The notes under the pieces are model-generated. The model worked only from the letters and a program-made list of their open reading frames with translations, did not search any database and was not told the DNA's origin. This document shows, in pieces, positions 45,599-53,334 of a stretch of 64,000 nucleotides of DNA (position 1 is its first letter; the number at the start of each line of letters is the position of its first letter). The position numbers and the translations under genes are program-made. Source of the DNA: Sphingobacterium sp. R2. Lineage in GTDB: Bacteria; Bacteroidota; Bacteroidia; Sphingobacteriales; Sphingobacteriaceae. The stretch spans positions 4,774,001-4,838,000 of the forward strand of contig NZ_CP142884.1 of NCBI RefSeq assembly GCF_040760075.1, written 5' to 3'.

Positions 45599-46348
45599 TT
45601 AGGTCGCCGCCCCCTCACGATGACGATTTACAAATTGCTTTTTCAGCATATACAATTTGTAATGATCGTACAAGCCGATAATTAGAAGAACAAAACAGAC
45701 GATGTAAAAAGTTTTGTTCGATAAGTAGGTAAAAGAAATACCACTTAAGAGCCCACCAAGTACATAAGCTGACACAATGCTCAAGAGCAAATGAAATTTA
45801 TCCACCAATGCCTTATTATTTCGGTTTGATTCTTTTGTAAACATCGAAATTAATATGGCAAGATCTGTCGTCAAGCCGGTTAAATGTGTCGTTTTTACGA
45901 CAAAATTTGATATGCTCGCGGTTAAACCATTTTGTAATCCCATCGCAAACAATAATGCGCCAACAAGTATCTCTGTTTCTTTTAAAGAGTCCTCATAAAA
46001 GACATCCAGATATATGCCTACAAACAATATACTCAGTATTTCCAATGCCAAGGGAATAGAATGAGTCAGGTAGGAACTAAAGCGTCCTTTACCATGGATA
46101 ATGATAAGATTCGAAATCATACTTCCCGTCAAAAAAAGTAATATCCAAAACAACACCACTGCCCCTTGATACCAATTCCCTTTCGCTATCTCCTGGGCAA
46201 AAACAGCATAGTAACCGGTTACATTGGATGTAAACGAGAAGAAGACGATAACGGAAGCGACATTGACCATTCCCGCCGAAAAAGCGGTAATCCCGCCCAA
46301 CTTGATATTATCTTCGATGGTCCTATGATTGCTATATTTTCTCAGCAT
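45599..46348 (-). CDS. YoaK family (DUF1275) membrane protein
   Basis: This 249-residue integral membrane protein has six or seven hydrophobic segments. DUF1275 features are GGITAFSAGMVNVASVIVFF and SNVTGYYAVFAQEIAKGN near the N-terminus, and the conserved ALLFAMGLQNGLTASIS and KTTHLTGLTTDLAILIS in the middle. The function of the family is unknown; some are induced by stress. It is the last gene of the minus-strand island and overlaps the upstream small gene by 17 bases, so it is translated in the same operon. Its stop is only eight bases from that of the convergent regulator gene. Confidence 0.9.
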   Translation of the reverse strand: MLRKYSNHRTIEDNIKLGGITAFSAGMVNVASVIVFFSFTSNVTGYYAVFAQEIAKGNWYQGAVVLFWILLFLTGSMISNLIIIHGKGRFSSYLTHSIPLALEILSILFVGIYLDVFYEDSLKETEILVGALLFAMGLQNGLTASISNFVVKTTHLTGLTTDLAILISMFTKESNRNNKALVDKFHLLLSIVSAYVLGGLLSGISFTYLSNKTFYIVCFVLLIIGLYDHYKLYMLKKQFVNRHREGAAT

Positions 46349-46832
46349 ATTTTTCCTTTCCTCCTTTTTTCAACACGATACGCGCTATACCTTTTGTCTG
46401 CATATCCAAATTAAGGTGCAGCACCAATTGGTTTTTGTTGAGCTTCTGAATAACAAAGCTTTCAATAAGCTCATCATTCTTTCGAAGCTCAAGGATGTGC
46501 CCCCTCCCCTTCAAAAACCAGTTGTATTGTTGATCCTCATGATGGGCAATAAAATTTTTATCACCCATCCTCTCAAAATGCCATAACCCATCCTGCAAAG
46601 GCGGAAGATGAGCTATTGCGGCATCTTTTATTCCTTCATGAATAACAGTCTGCTTCTTAAACATAGGCGACTTCTCCACTTTCTCAAAGTACCAACCTTG
46701 CTCTTCCCATTCGCCTTCTAAAAGACGCTCAGGGTTTTCATAAAAAACAACCATTGAACTCGCTCCCAAAAGCAGAAAAGTCAACAATACAAAGTTGAAT
46801 TTTGCCAGTATTTTTCTCTTAATAATTAACAT
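46332..46832 (-). CDS. small membrane-anchored lipocalin-like protein, unknown
   Basis: This 166-residue protein has one N-terminal membrane segment (FNFVLLTFLLLGASSMVVFY, residues 12-31) and a soluble beta-rich domain. The pattern LLEGEWEEQGWYFEKVEK...DGLWHFERMG...NWFLKGRGHILELRKNDELIESFVIQKLNKNQLVL resembles the lipocalin-like folds of small envelope proteins, but no family signature is clear. It overlaps the Usp-like gene upstream by 14 bases and the YoaK gene downstream by 17, so the three are coupled. Function unknown; the soluble domain probably lies in the periplasm. Confidence 0.75.
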   Translation of the reverse strand: MLIIKRKILAKFNFVLLTFLLLGASSMVVFYENPERLLEGEWEEQGWYFEKVEKSPMFKKQTVIHEGIKDAAIAHLPPLQDGLWHFERMGDKNFIAHHEDQQYNWFLKGRGHILELRKNDELIESFVIQKLNKNQLVLHLNLDMQTKGIARIVLKKGGKEKYAEKI

Positions 46833-47337
46833 CCCATTTTTTGTTAAAAAATAAATCCGCTAACACATTTCTCCCTGTTTTGTTTGTTCCAGGTTTTTCG
46901 ACGATCCTCACATTTTTCTGTTTACTTCTGTTCAAATGAAGCAAAGCCTGTCCCACGTCAAAAAAGTGCCGTGTTCTTTTTTCAAATTGATAATCTGTTG
47001 GAACTTTGACTTCATCAATCCGAGCTCCACGCAAATAATGCTTTAAATAATTGAGATTGTCCGAGCTGAGGATATCGGTATAGATTGTTAGCTTACGATT
47101 TTCATACCGATGACAGATCATTTGACAGGCTTTCAAGAAATCTTCGGATTGAAGATTGCTAAGTTGGTCTTCCAACGTGATTCCTAATAATTCACTGATC
47201 GAAGTACTACTCTTATTCCCATAAACTAGAATGATATCAAGCTCTTCTGCCGTCGATTGTTCGATGCTATGAATAACAAAAAATAGCGAATCAATTGTAA
47301 AATCACTTGGAATTAATACCCGCGTTGCCTTTGCCAT
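46819..47337 (-). CDS. Usp-like alpha/beta protein, copy 1 of a paralogous pair
   Basis: This 172-residue protein starts at ATG 47337 (MAKATRVLIPSDFT); a TTG two codons upstream is also in frame. The start RVLIPSDFTIDSLFFVIHSIEQ matches the first strand and helix of universal stress proteins, but the C-terminal GxxGxxxxGS nucleotide loop is missing. Over 137 ungapped positions I count 84 identities with the protein at 51343-51828; shared runs include IPSDFT, DIILVYGNKSS, SELLGI, HYLRG and TRHFF. The last 40 residues differ from the other copy. It heads the operon usp-like, lipocalin-like, YoaK, behind a five-heptad array. Role unknown; probably a cytoplasmic stress factor. Confidence 0.8.
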   Translation of the reverse strand: MAKATRVLIPSDFTIDSLFFVIHSIEQSTAEELDIILVYGNKSSTSISELLGITLEDQLSNLQSEDFLKACQMICHRYENRKLTIYTDILSSDNLNYLKHYLRGARIDEVKVPTDYQFEKRTRHFFDVGQALLHLNRSKQKNVRIVEKPGTNKTGRNVLADLFFNKKWDVNY

Positions 47338-47390
47338 ATCCAATTATTTTTATATAAAATTAATAGGCCACCATGGCAATCGAATGAATC

Positions 47391-47419
47391 TGGAATTAAC
47401 TTTCTATTAGAATGTTCAA
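47391..47419 (-). promoter_or_regulatory. candidate promoter of usp-like copy 1
   Basis: On the minus strand TTG (47417-47419) and a weak -7-like TAATTCCA (47391-47398) are separated by 18 bases. The surrounding bases match the region before the other usp-like gene closely (TTCTAATnGAAAGnTAATT and GATTCAT), which is why the assignment is made despite the weak box. Confidence 0.4.
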
Positions 47420-47425
47420 ATCGAT

Positions 47426-47490
47426 ATTAAAATGAGATTAAAAAGAATGCGCAGATTAAAATCAGATTAAAAAGAATACGTAGATTAAAA
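47426..47490 (-). repeat. array of five TTTTAAT heptads upstream of usp-like copy 1
   Basis: On the plus strand ATTAAAA starts at 47426, 47437, 47455, 47466 and 47484, that is steps of 11, 18, 11 and 18 bases. Part of it is two tandem near-identical 29-bp units. The most upstream heptad contains the TAA stop of the tolC-like gene. The nearest heptad begins 28 bases beyond the end of the -7-like box, exactly as at the other usp-like gene. The layout suggests dimer sites for an OmpR-type regulator. Confidence 0.75.
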
Positions 47491-48915
47491 TTTGGTTCCG
47501 GCCTTGTAGTATAATTCTGCCAGTGCCTTCCGAAAATCCGTAAAAAGCTTTTCTTGCTTTATGCGCATTTCGATCAGTTTGCTTTCTCTGCTATTGACCA
47601 CAAACAAGGTTGATTCACCTAGTTCAAACTTGTTTAACTCTCCCTTAAGTAAACGTTCTTGGTTACTCACATTCAACGCATGAAGTTCGAATTGCGTGCT
47701 ATATGCTGTTAATTCGTTGTATTTTCTAATAACATCATTGTAAATGTTGCGCTCCGTAACCGCCTGTTCGTAGTGCAATTGATCTAACTTAATTCTTACC
47801 TCTTTTAATTTACCCCTTTCGCTGCGGATAAATAGGGGAAATGCAAATTCAAACCCCAGTTTATAATTCTGCCAGTTGAAATCATACTGTGGTGGTATAA
47901 AATCATTGAAACTGCGGCGGCTTGATATCAGTGTTCCTGAAACCGTAAATTTTGGTTTGAGCATTTCCTTACGGTAGCGTTCCTCAAATTCGAGCTGTTG
48001 ATTTTTACTCGCCAATTTGATCAATTCAGGATGGGCAATTTTGGCTGAATCAAGAAGCGCATGGATCACTTTGTTGTCCGGCAAGAGAATTTCGCCAGCT
48101 GCCTTATGAGGAACTGCGTAATCTGGAAGTTCCACTGGAAATTGCTGATCATTCCAAAGGTGATTAGATAACATAATTCGGGCATTTTTTAACTCGGCTT
48201 CATACTTCGAAAGCTCTATCCACCTTTCTTTGACCACGACAGAGGCCTCAATCGAATCAATCGCAGGTTTATCACCCAAGACGGTTTGCTCACTGATGGC
48301 CTTAAAACGTTGATCTGCTAATTTTACACCCTCCAGTAAAAACTGATATTGCTGATAGGCAAAATACCAATTCCAGTAATCTGAGACTGCCTGGAACCAA
48401 ATGCTATTGATTTGCTTTATCTTTTCGCCTTCTAAATAGCGTACCATTGCTTTTGCCTGCTGTAACGTATTTCTTCTGCTATCAATAATTAATCCTTGTC
48501 CAAGTGGTATACTTAAGCCTACGGCAGACAGGCCAGCGCTGTTCGTCCTGGATTGAGGGTTGGTATAGTCACCGACATTCCTATCGTAAGCAATTTTAAG
48601 GTCGGCTCCAGCCAACCAAAGTGGAATTTTCAGCTCACTATTCCACGCGTTGTAGTATTCCTTATTGCCGAAGTATTTATTTTTAAAACTTGCATTGATA
48701 GTCGGATCAAACTTACCTAATCCCTGCATCACCTGCGCTTTAGCCGTCTCGCTCAATAGATTGACTTGTTTTACAATCGGATGGTTAGCCATCAAAAGTG
48801 CCTCCATGTCGCCCAAAGTGAACGTTTTTCTCGCCGTATTCTCCTTTTCCTGCGCGGGAAGCAAATGGCATAGAAAAACATACAATACAATAAAAATGAG
48901 ATTCAATTTGCTCAT
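47485..48915 (-). CDS. TolC family outer-membrane channel protein
   Basis: The ATG at 48915 (MSKLNLIFIVLYVFLCHLLPAQ, signal peptide) gives 476 residues; an upstream in-frame ATG at 48975 would lie inside the hlyD-like gene. Two outer-membrane efflux protein repeats are visible: FTLGDMEALLMANHPIVKQVNLLSETAKAQV at the start, and the second after residue about 270 (HPELIKLASKNQQLEFEERYRKEMLKPKFTVSG). Long helices with Gln, Glu and Asn are typical of the channel tunnel. It begins 7 bases after the HlyD-like stop and should form the outer part of a tripartite exporter. Its stop codon is part of the next heptad array. Confidence 0.9.
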   Translation of the reverse strand: MSKLNLIFIVLYVFLCHLLPAQEKENTARKTFTLGDMEALLMANHPIVKQVNLLSETAKAQVMQGLGKFDPTINASFKNKYFGNKEYYNAWNSELKIPLWLAGADLKIAYDRNVGDYTNPQSRTNSAGLSAVGLSIPLGQGLIIDSRRNTLQQAKAMVRYLEGEKIKQINSIWFQAVSDYWNWYFAYQQYQFLLEGVKLADQRFKAISEQTVLGDKPAIDSIEASVVVKERWIELSKYEAELKNARIMLSNHLWNDQQFPVELPDYAVPHKAAGEILLPDNKVIHALLDSAKIAHPELIKLASKNQQLEFEERYRKEMLKPKFTVSGTLISSRRSFNDFIPPQYDFNWQNYKLGFEFAFPLFIRSERGKLKEVRIKLDQLHYEQAVTERNIYNDVIRKYNELTAYSTQFELHALNVSNQERLLKGELNKFELGESTLFVVNSRESKLIEMRIKQEKLFTDFRKALAELYYKAGTKF

Positions 48916-48922
48916 AGCATAA

Positions 48923-50284
48923 TCACTTTTTTCCACTATCCTTAGGTTCACGCTCCAAACTCGGCGGAAATCCATTTAACTGTCGCCATATCTCGTACCA
49001 TAAAGGGACTTTATTTAAAATAACTCTTCCGAATACCCCTGACCCTTGATTTAACTGGACCGGCCAGGGTTCATCCCCTTCAGGGACCGGCGCTGTTGCG
49101 CGCACCAAGATCCTAAATTGACCATTGGTACTGCTCACTTTATCGATAACCGACACTTTTCCTGCAAAAGTACCAACTGCCACTGAAGGCCAACCTGAAA
49201 ACTGTATCGATGGCCACCCATCAAATTGTAGCCGTACATCGCTTTCCGGTGCTATCAATGGCACATCCATCGCATTGACATACAGTTCAACGGCAAGCAA
49301 GGGGGTTTTAGGCTGCAATGTCGCCACAGACTCTCCCTCTTTCATATTTTCACCTATTCCAGCTTTGAAAGTCTTGACAATAAATCCGTCCTGTGGCGCC
49401 CTAACAATATACAGTCCTCTTCTCACATCAATATTGGAAATTTCATTTTTGAGTTTAGCAATATCACCTTGCACAGAAGCTTTAGAGGAAAAAGCAGAAC
49501 TTAAATCCGATTGTGCTTTCGCTAATGACTCGTTATATTTTGCACGAATGTTATTTAATTCTATTTGTGCATTGGTTAAAGATTGCCTTGAATTGGAAAG
49601 CTTATTTTCGGCACTAACAACTTTAGCTCGGTCATTCTGTAGATTTAGACGTCTTGTTTCAATATCTGTCAGAGAAAACAGCCCATCTCGATACCCCTCT
49701 TCGTAGCGCTTAAGCCGTTTTTCACTGGTCTCGAAAAAGCTCACAACCGCAACGAGTTCAGCACTATCAATTTTCACGAGATTTTGAGACTGTATCACCT
49801 TATTTTTTGCAGACTCGAGTTGAAATTCCAAACCGTTACGTAAAGCTACAATCTGCGCTTCGGTGGCTTTCATTTTTTGATCTGCGGCATCCTCACCGCT
49901 TTGTTTAGCATGCAATTGCTCTTTTAAACGCAAGGGTAGCATTGGATCAAAATAAGATTGGGCAGTTTCCGAAAGCACCAAAATTGTGTCACCTTTCTTC
50001 ACTTCCTGTCCCTCAGTAACTGCCCAATACTCGATACGACCGCCAATTTGATTTTGTATCGTCTGTGGTCTATCTTCGGGCCGAAGCGCGGTTACCGTGC
50101 CTATTCCAGCAATTGTCTGCCTCCAAGGCAGAAATAATGCAAGCGCAAAGATAACCGCAGAGCATACCAAAAGGCGTCCCAAAACGAGTGATCCACGTTC
50201 TTTCAATAGTTTAGATACTGCATCCTGGGAGAGATCTCTCCACGAAACTGTTTTTTCGCTCTTATCATCCTTGTTAATCCACAT
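48923..50284 (-). CDS. HlyD family membrane-fusion (periplasmic adaptor) protein
   Basis: The ATG at 50284 (MWINKDDKSEKTVSW) gives 453 residues. A cytoplasmic stretch of about 45 residues is followed by one membrane helix (LVCSAVIFALALFLPW). The half-lipoyl motif follows (IGGRIEYWAVTEGQEVKKGDTILVLSE), then a long alpha hairpin coiled coil (about residues 110-290, rich in Gln, Lys, Ala and Ser), the second lipoyl half (YIVRAPQDGFIVKTFKAGIGENMKEGESVATLQP) and a beta-barrel domain (LYVNAMDVPLIAPESDVRLQFDGWP). It overlaps the upstream ABC-type gene by 11 bases. It bridges an inner-membrane component to TolC. Confidence 0.92.
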   Translation of the reverse strand: MWINKDDKSEKTVSWRDLSQDAVSKLLKERGSLVLGRLLVCSAVIFALALFLPWRQTIAGIGTVTALRPEDRPQTIQNQIGGRIEYWAVTEGQEVKKGDTILVLSETAQSYFDPMLPLRLKEQLHAKQSGEDAADQKMKATEAQIVALRNGLEFQLESAKNKVIQSQNLVKIDSAELVAVVSFFETSEKRLKRYEEGYRDGLFSLTDIETRRLNLQNDRAKVVSAENKLSNSRQSLTNAQIELNNIRAKYNESLAKAQSDLSSAFSSKASVQGDIAKLKNEISNIDVRRGLYIVRAPQDGFIVKTFKAGIGENMKEGESVATLQPKTPLLAVELYVNAMDVPLIAPESDVRLQFDGWPSIQFSGWPSVAVGTFAGKVSVIDKVSSTNGQFRILVRATAPVPEGDEPWPVQLNQGSGVFGRVILNKVPLWYEIWRQLNGFPPSLEREPKDSGKK

Positions 50285-51275
50285 AATTAGCAGCGTCCTC
50301 CTCCAACGCAAGATCCGTTATCGCCGCTAACTTGACTACTCCTGTCAGCATATCAAAAATCGTATTTAGATTGGTCATCAGTTTCTCGATAGCATAACCG
50401 ATTTGAACGATGACGACTTCGGCAGCCACAAATTGCCCAAAAGTCATTTGTCGCTCAACAACATAATAAGATCCCAGTAAAAGCATCGCCCCAAACAGTA
50501 GAGTACGAAGCATGACAGAGCCTATGAAAAACCTTTTTAAGACCTTAAAATGATCATTGCGAGCTCCTAAATATTTACCGACAATATGATCTGTATTGTC
50601 TGTCACTGCCTGCATTTTTGCTTTGTCCCCGCGATAAAGCGCTATATTCTCCGCAACAGATTCTAAATAGGCCACCGTCTTATATTTGTATTCGGATTCT
50701 TCAATGCTCGTCCGTAATCCCCTTTTATAATATAGCGCCAATATAATGATAACAACACAGATCACAACCAACCCAAAAGCCAAAAACACAGGATGGTAAA
50801 AGGACAATAACACCACGCTAAAGAAGATGGTTACAACTGCAGCGATGATATCGATCAAAAGTTTAATAATTCCTTTTTGAATAATGATCACATCAAAAAA
50901 TCGATTCACCAATTCCACAAGATTTTCCCCTAACAATTCCTTGGGATCAATTCGCGGAAGGCGATACGAAAATTCTATTGCTGATTTTAGAAAGATTTTC
51001 TGTTCTAAATATTCAACCAGCGTGAGTTGTCCGATCAGTAACGTGCCGGCCATGACCACGCCAAACAGCACAAAACCAATTAAAATATAAGTAGAGCTAT
51101 ACATTGCTCCGTTGCTTAAAAAATTAAATATCGCTGTAATCCCTATTGGAATTGTCAGGCTAAACATACCAATGACGATAGCATAAATAAATATAAAATT
51201 GATTGTTTTACGTTCTGGATGTAGGAGACTAACCAGACGCTGCAAAGGAGATGGTCCGCCGTGTAATTTCGCCAT
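50274..51275 (-). CDS. ABC exporter type-1 membrane domain without ATPase domain
   Basis: This 333-residue protein begins MAKLHGGPSPLQRLVSLLHPERK and carries about six membrane segments in the arrangement of type-1 ABC exporters (TINFIFIYAIVIGMFSLTIPIGIT, ILIGFVLFGVVMAGTLLIGQ, IIAAVVTIFFSVVLLSFYHPVFL, FGLVVICVVIIILALYY, MLRTLLFGAMLLLGSYYVV). The coupling region RLPRIDPKELLGENLVELVNRFFDVIIIQKG is typical of HlyB/PrtD-like proteins. It ends at TDLALEEDAANYVD, where the nucleotide-binding domain would begin. No Walker A, LSGGQ or Walker B motif follows, and the HlyD-like start overlaps its end. No ATPase gene is in the window. It may borrow an ATPase or work without one. Confidence 0.88.
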   Translation of the reverse strand: MAKLHGGPSPLQRLVSLLHPERKTINFIFIYAIVIGMFSLTIPIGITAIFNFLSNGAMYSSTYILIGFVLFGVVMAGTLLIGQLTLVEYLEQKIFLKSAIEFSYRLPRIDPKELLGENLVELVNRFFDVIIIQKGIIKLLIDIIAAVVTIFFSVVLLSFYHPVFLAFGLVVICVVIIILALYYKRGLRTSIEESEYKYKTVAYLESVAENIALYRGDKAKMQAVTDNTDHIVGKYLGARNDHFKVLKRFFIGSVMLRTLLFGAMLLLGSYYVVERQMTFGQFVAAEVVIVQIGYAIEKLMTNLNTIFDMLTGVVKLAAITDLALEEDAANYVD

Positions 51276-51342
51276 AAAAATAAAAAATAGATAATTTGAA
51301 TATTATGTTTTAATCCAATGACAGTTGGACAATTTCTGCTGA

Positions 51343-51828
51343 TTACCCATTCGTCAGTGCCATTTTATGATGAGAAGGATCTCCCTTGTCGCTAAACAGT
51401 ACGATCGAACGAATTTGGCCCCCGACATTTCGGAGCGCTTCAGCAACATTAAAAAAATGACGTGTCTTCTTTTTATAGTTATAATTGCGAGGAATTCTAA
51501 TTTCGTCAACAGCTTGCCCACGGAGGTAATGTCGGAGATAGTTTTTATTGTCTGTACATAAAATATCGGCAAAGATATTGAGGTGGCGGTCTTGATAACG
51601 CTGATACAGTACACGACAAGCATTTAAGAAAGATTCAGATTGGAGCATATCGAGCTGATCATCCAATCCGATACCGAGCAATTCACTTGCTGAACTACTG
51701 CTTTTATTACCGTATACCAGAATGATATCAATTTGCTCGGCCACCGATTCTTCTATACTCTGCTGGACAAAATCAAGCGAATCAACCGTAAAATCGCTGG
51801 GAATTAATATGCGCGTTGTTTTAGCCAT
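51343..51828 (-). CDS. Usp-like alpha/beta protein, copy 2 of a paralogous pair
   Basis: This 161-residue paralogue of the protein at 46819-47337 has an ungapped alignment of about 137 positions with 84 identities. It starts MAKTTRILIPSDFTVDSLDFVQQSIEES like a universal stress protein. Shared motifs are DIILVYGNKSSSS, ASELLGI, NYLRHYLRGQ and KTRHFFNVAEAL. The Usp nucleotide-binding glycine loop is absent. The last 25 residues are unrelated to copy 1. It heads the operon usp-like, ABC membrane domain, hlyD-like, tolC-like (67 bases before the ABC gene). Its upstream region resembles that of copy 1, including the heptad array. Confidence 0.82.
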   Translation of the reverse strand: MAKTTRILIPSDFTVDSLDFVQQSIEESVAEQIDIILVYGNKSSSSASELLGIGLDDQLDMLQSESFLNACRVLYQRYQDRHLNIFADILCTDNKNYLRHYLRGQAVDEIRIPRNYNYKKKTRHFFNVAEALRNVGGQIRSIVLFSDKGDPSHHKMALTNG

Positions 51829-51878
51829 ACTATTTTTTTAAGCAAAGTTAAAACGCAGTTATGGCAATGGTATGAATC

Positions 51879-51909
51879 TAAAATTAGCTTTCGATTAGAA
51901 AGTTGACAA
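51879..51909 (-). promoter_or_regulatory. promoter of usp-like copy 2 and the exporter genes
   Basis: On the minus strand TTG (51907-51909) is followed after exactly 20 bases by TAATTTTA (51879-51886), 7 of 8 matches to TAnnTTTG. The spacer contains a small inverted repeat CTTTC-TAATC-GAAAG shape. The nearest ATTAAAA heptad begins 5 bases upstream of the TTG. Confidence 0.6.
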
Positions 51910-51913
51910 CAGT

Positions 51914-51960
51914 ATTAAAACTGGATTAAAAACTGTACTGAAATTAAAACTGGATTAAAA
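51914..51960 (-). repeat. array of four TTTTAAT heptads upstream of usp-like copy 2
   Basis: On the plus strand ATTAAAA starts at 51914, 51925, 51943 and 51954 (steps of 11, 18 and 11). The 11-18-11 phasing equals that of the other array at 47426-47490. The most upstream heptad includes the TAA stop of the kinase gene. The distance from heptad to -7 box is the same as in the other array. Confidence 0.75.
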
Positions 51961-53334
51961 TCGCAGATAAGTCGGTAATTCCACTTCAACAGTTGTGCCT
52001 TCCCCTACAATAGAGTTGACTTTCAACGAACCGCCATGCAGCTTAATGATATTTCTTGCCAAAGGTAAGCCAATTCCATAACCATCGATACCACTTGTAT
52101 TGGAAGCTCTAAAATAAGGATCGTAAATATGATCTAATTCTCGGGATGGTATTCCTATCCCCTTGTCTTTGATAAGGATAAAAACTTTGTTGTCCAATGC
52201 ACCTAATGCGATGTAAGCGGTTCTATCGGATGAATATTTACAGGCATTACTGATAATATTAGACAGCGCAAGCTGGAGCAAAATTTCATTTCCATTCACC
52301 TTAAGTCGCATGCTATCATCTGGTAATAGGCTAAAATCTGTTATAATCTTAAATTTATCGTTGATAGCCTTAACTGTCAGCTCGGCATCCATTACGATCT
52401 GATCAATACGAACTGGATTGAACGTTGTCGCATTGTTTACAAAACCTGTACGCGCCAACAATAAGAGTGCTTTCGTTTTTTTCTCCAGATGCTCTGCAGA
52501 TTCAATAATTTTCGATAATGTGCGTTGGTACTCCTCATTGCTGCGTTCTTTGGATAAGGCAAGATCTGCCTGCCCGATAATGGAAGTTAATGGCGTGTTC
52601 AGTTCATGGGACGCATTGCTGATAAAGTTTTTTTGAGTTTCAAAAGAGGTCTCTAACCGCGTCAACATTCGGTTAAATGTCTGTGCAAGACCATGAAGTT
52701 CACCTTTATATTTATCCTCATCCAATCGCTTATAAAGATTTTCGGAACCAATGGCCTGTACCTCCTTCATCATGGTCAATATGGGCTTTAAGAATGAGCG
52801 TTTCATGAAAACCGAAACAACAAAAATAAAGAGGATACCTAAAATCAGGCTTATAATGAGCAAGTTCCGGAGGTAAGCCAGATGATGGGTATAAAAATAA
52901 TTTTCCGCAGATGCCCCAACAATATAGTGACGACCGTTTTGCGAGAAATATTTAGTTGAATAAAATTGCTTGCCCGACTTGAAATTTGACGTTCCCCTTT
53001 TACTAATCTTATCCCAAAGTTCATGGTGGAATCCCTGGCTTCTTAAAATAGAATCCTTGCCATCAAATTCAACCAAAAATTCATGTTGATTATTGAGATT
53101 TTCAATAAAATCAAGGCTCCACTGATCTGCTTGGGAAGCAGATTTACTGTTCAGAAACTTTTCAGCGGCAATATTTCGTCGGAGGTCCAGCCGCTTATAA
53201 AAATCAGTAAAAGCAAAATTCGTAACGGAATAAAAGATAAAGCCAACAAAACAACTCACATATATGATTAGGATTGCAATAAGGTAGATAAGCTTACGAT
53301 TATAGTTGTGCATTTTGAAATATTCAGTCTTCAA
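51955..53334 (-). CDS. sensor histidine kinase, HAMP type
   Basis: This 459-residue protein can start at 53334 (overlapping the regulator stop by 11 bases) or at the ATG at 53313 (MHNYNRKL). Membrane helices are at about 15-38 and 155-178. Between them is a periplasmic domain of about 115 residues without recognised family. HAMP follows (about 178-230), then HisKA (NFISNASHELNTPLTSIIGQ, phospho-acceptor His243) and HATPase (NIISNACKYS, DKGIGIPSRELDHIYDPYF, GYGIGLPLARNI). It pairs with the OmpR-type regulator directly upstream. It probably monitors the envelope and drives the genes downstream that carry the heptad arrays. Confidence 0.93.
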   Translation of the reverse strand: MKTEYFKMHNYNRKLIYLIAILIIYVSCFVGFIFYSVTNFAFTDFYKRLDLRRNIAAEKFLNSKSASQADQWSLDFIENLNNQHEFLVEFDGKDSILRSQGFHHELWDKISKRGTSNFKSGKQFYSTKYFSQNGRHYIVGASAENYFYTHHLAYLRNLLIISLILGILFIFVVSVFMKRSFLKPILTMMKEVQAIGSENLYKRLDEDKYKGELHGLAQTFNRMLTRLETSFETQKNFISNASHELNTPLTSIIGQADLALSKERSNEEYQRTLSKIIESAEHLEKKTKALLLLARTGFVNNATTFNPVRIDQIVMDAELTVKAINDKFKIITDFSLLPDDSMRLKVNGNEILLQLALSNIISNACKYSSDRTAYIALGALDNKVFILIKDKGIGIPSRELDHIYDPYFRASNTSGIDGYGIGLPLARNIIKLHGGSLKVNSIVGEGTTVEVELPTYLRF

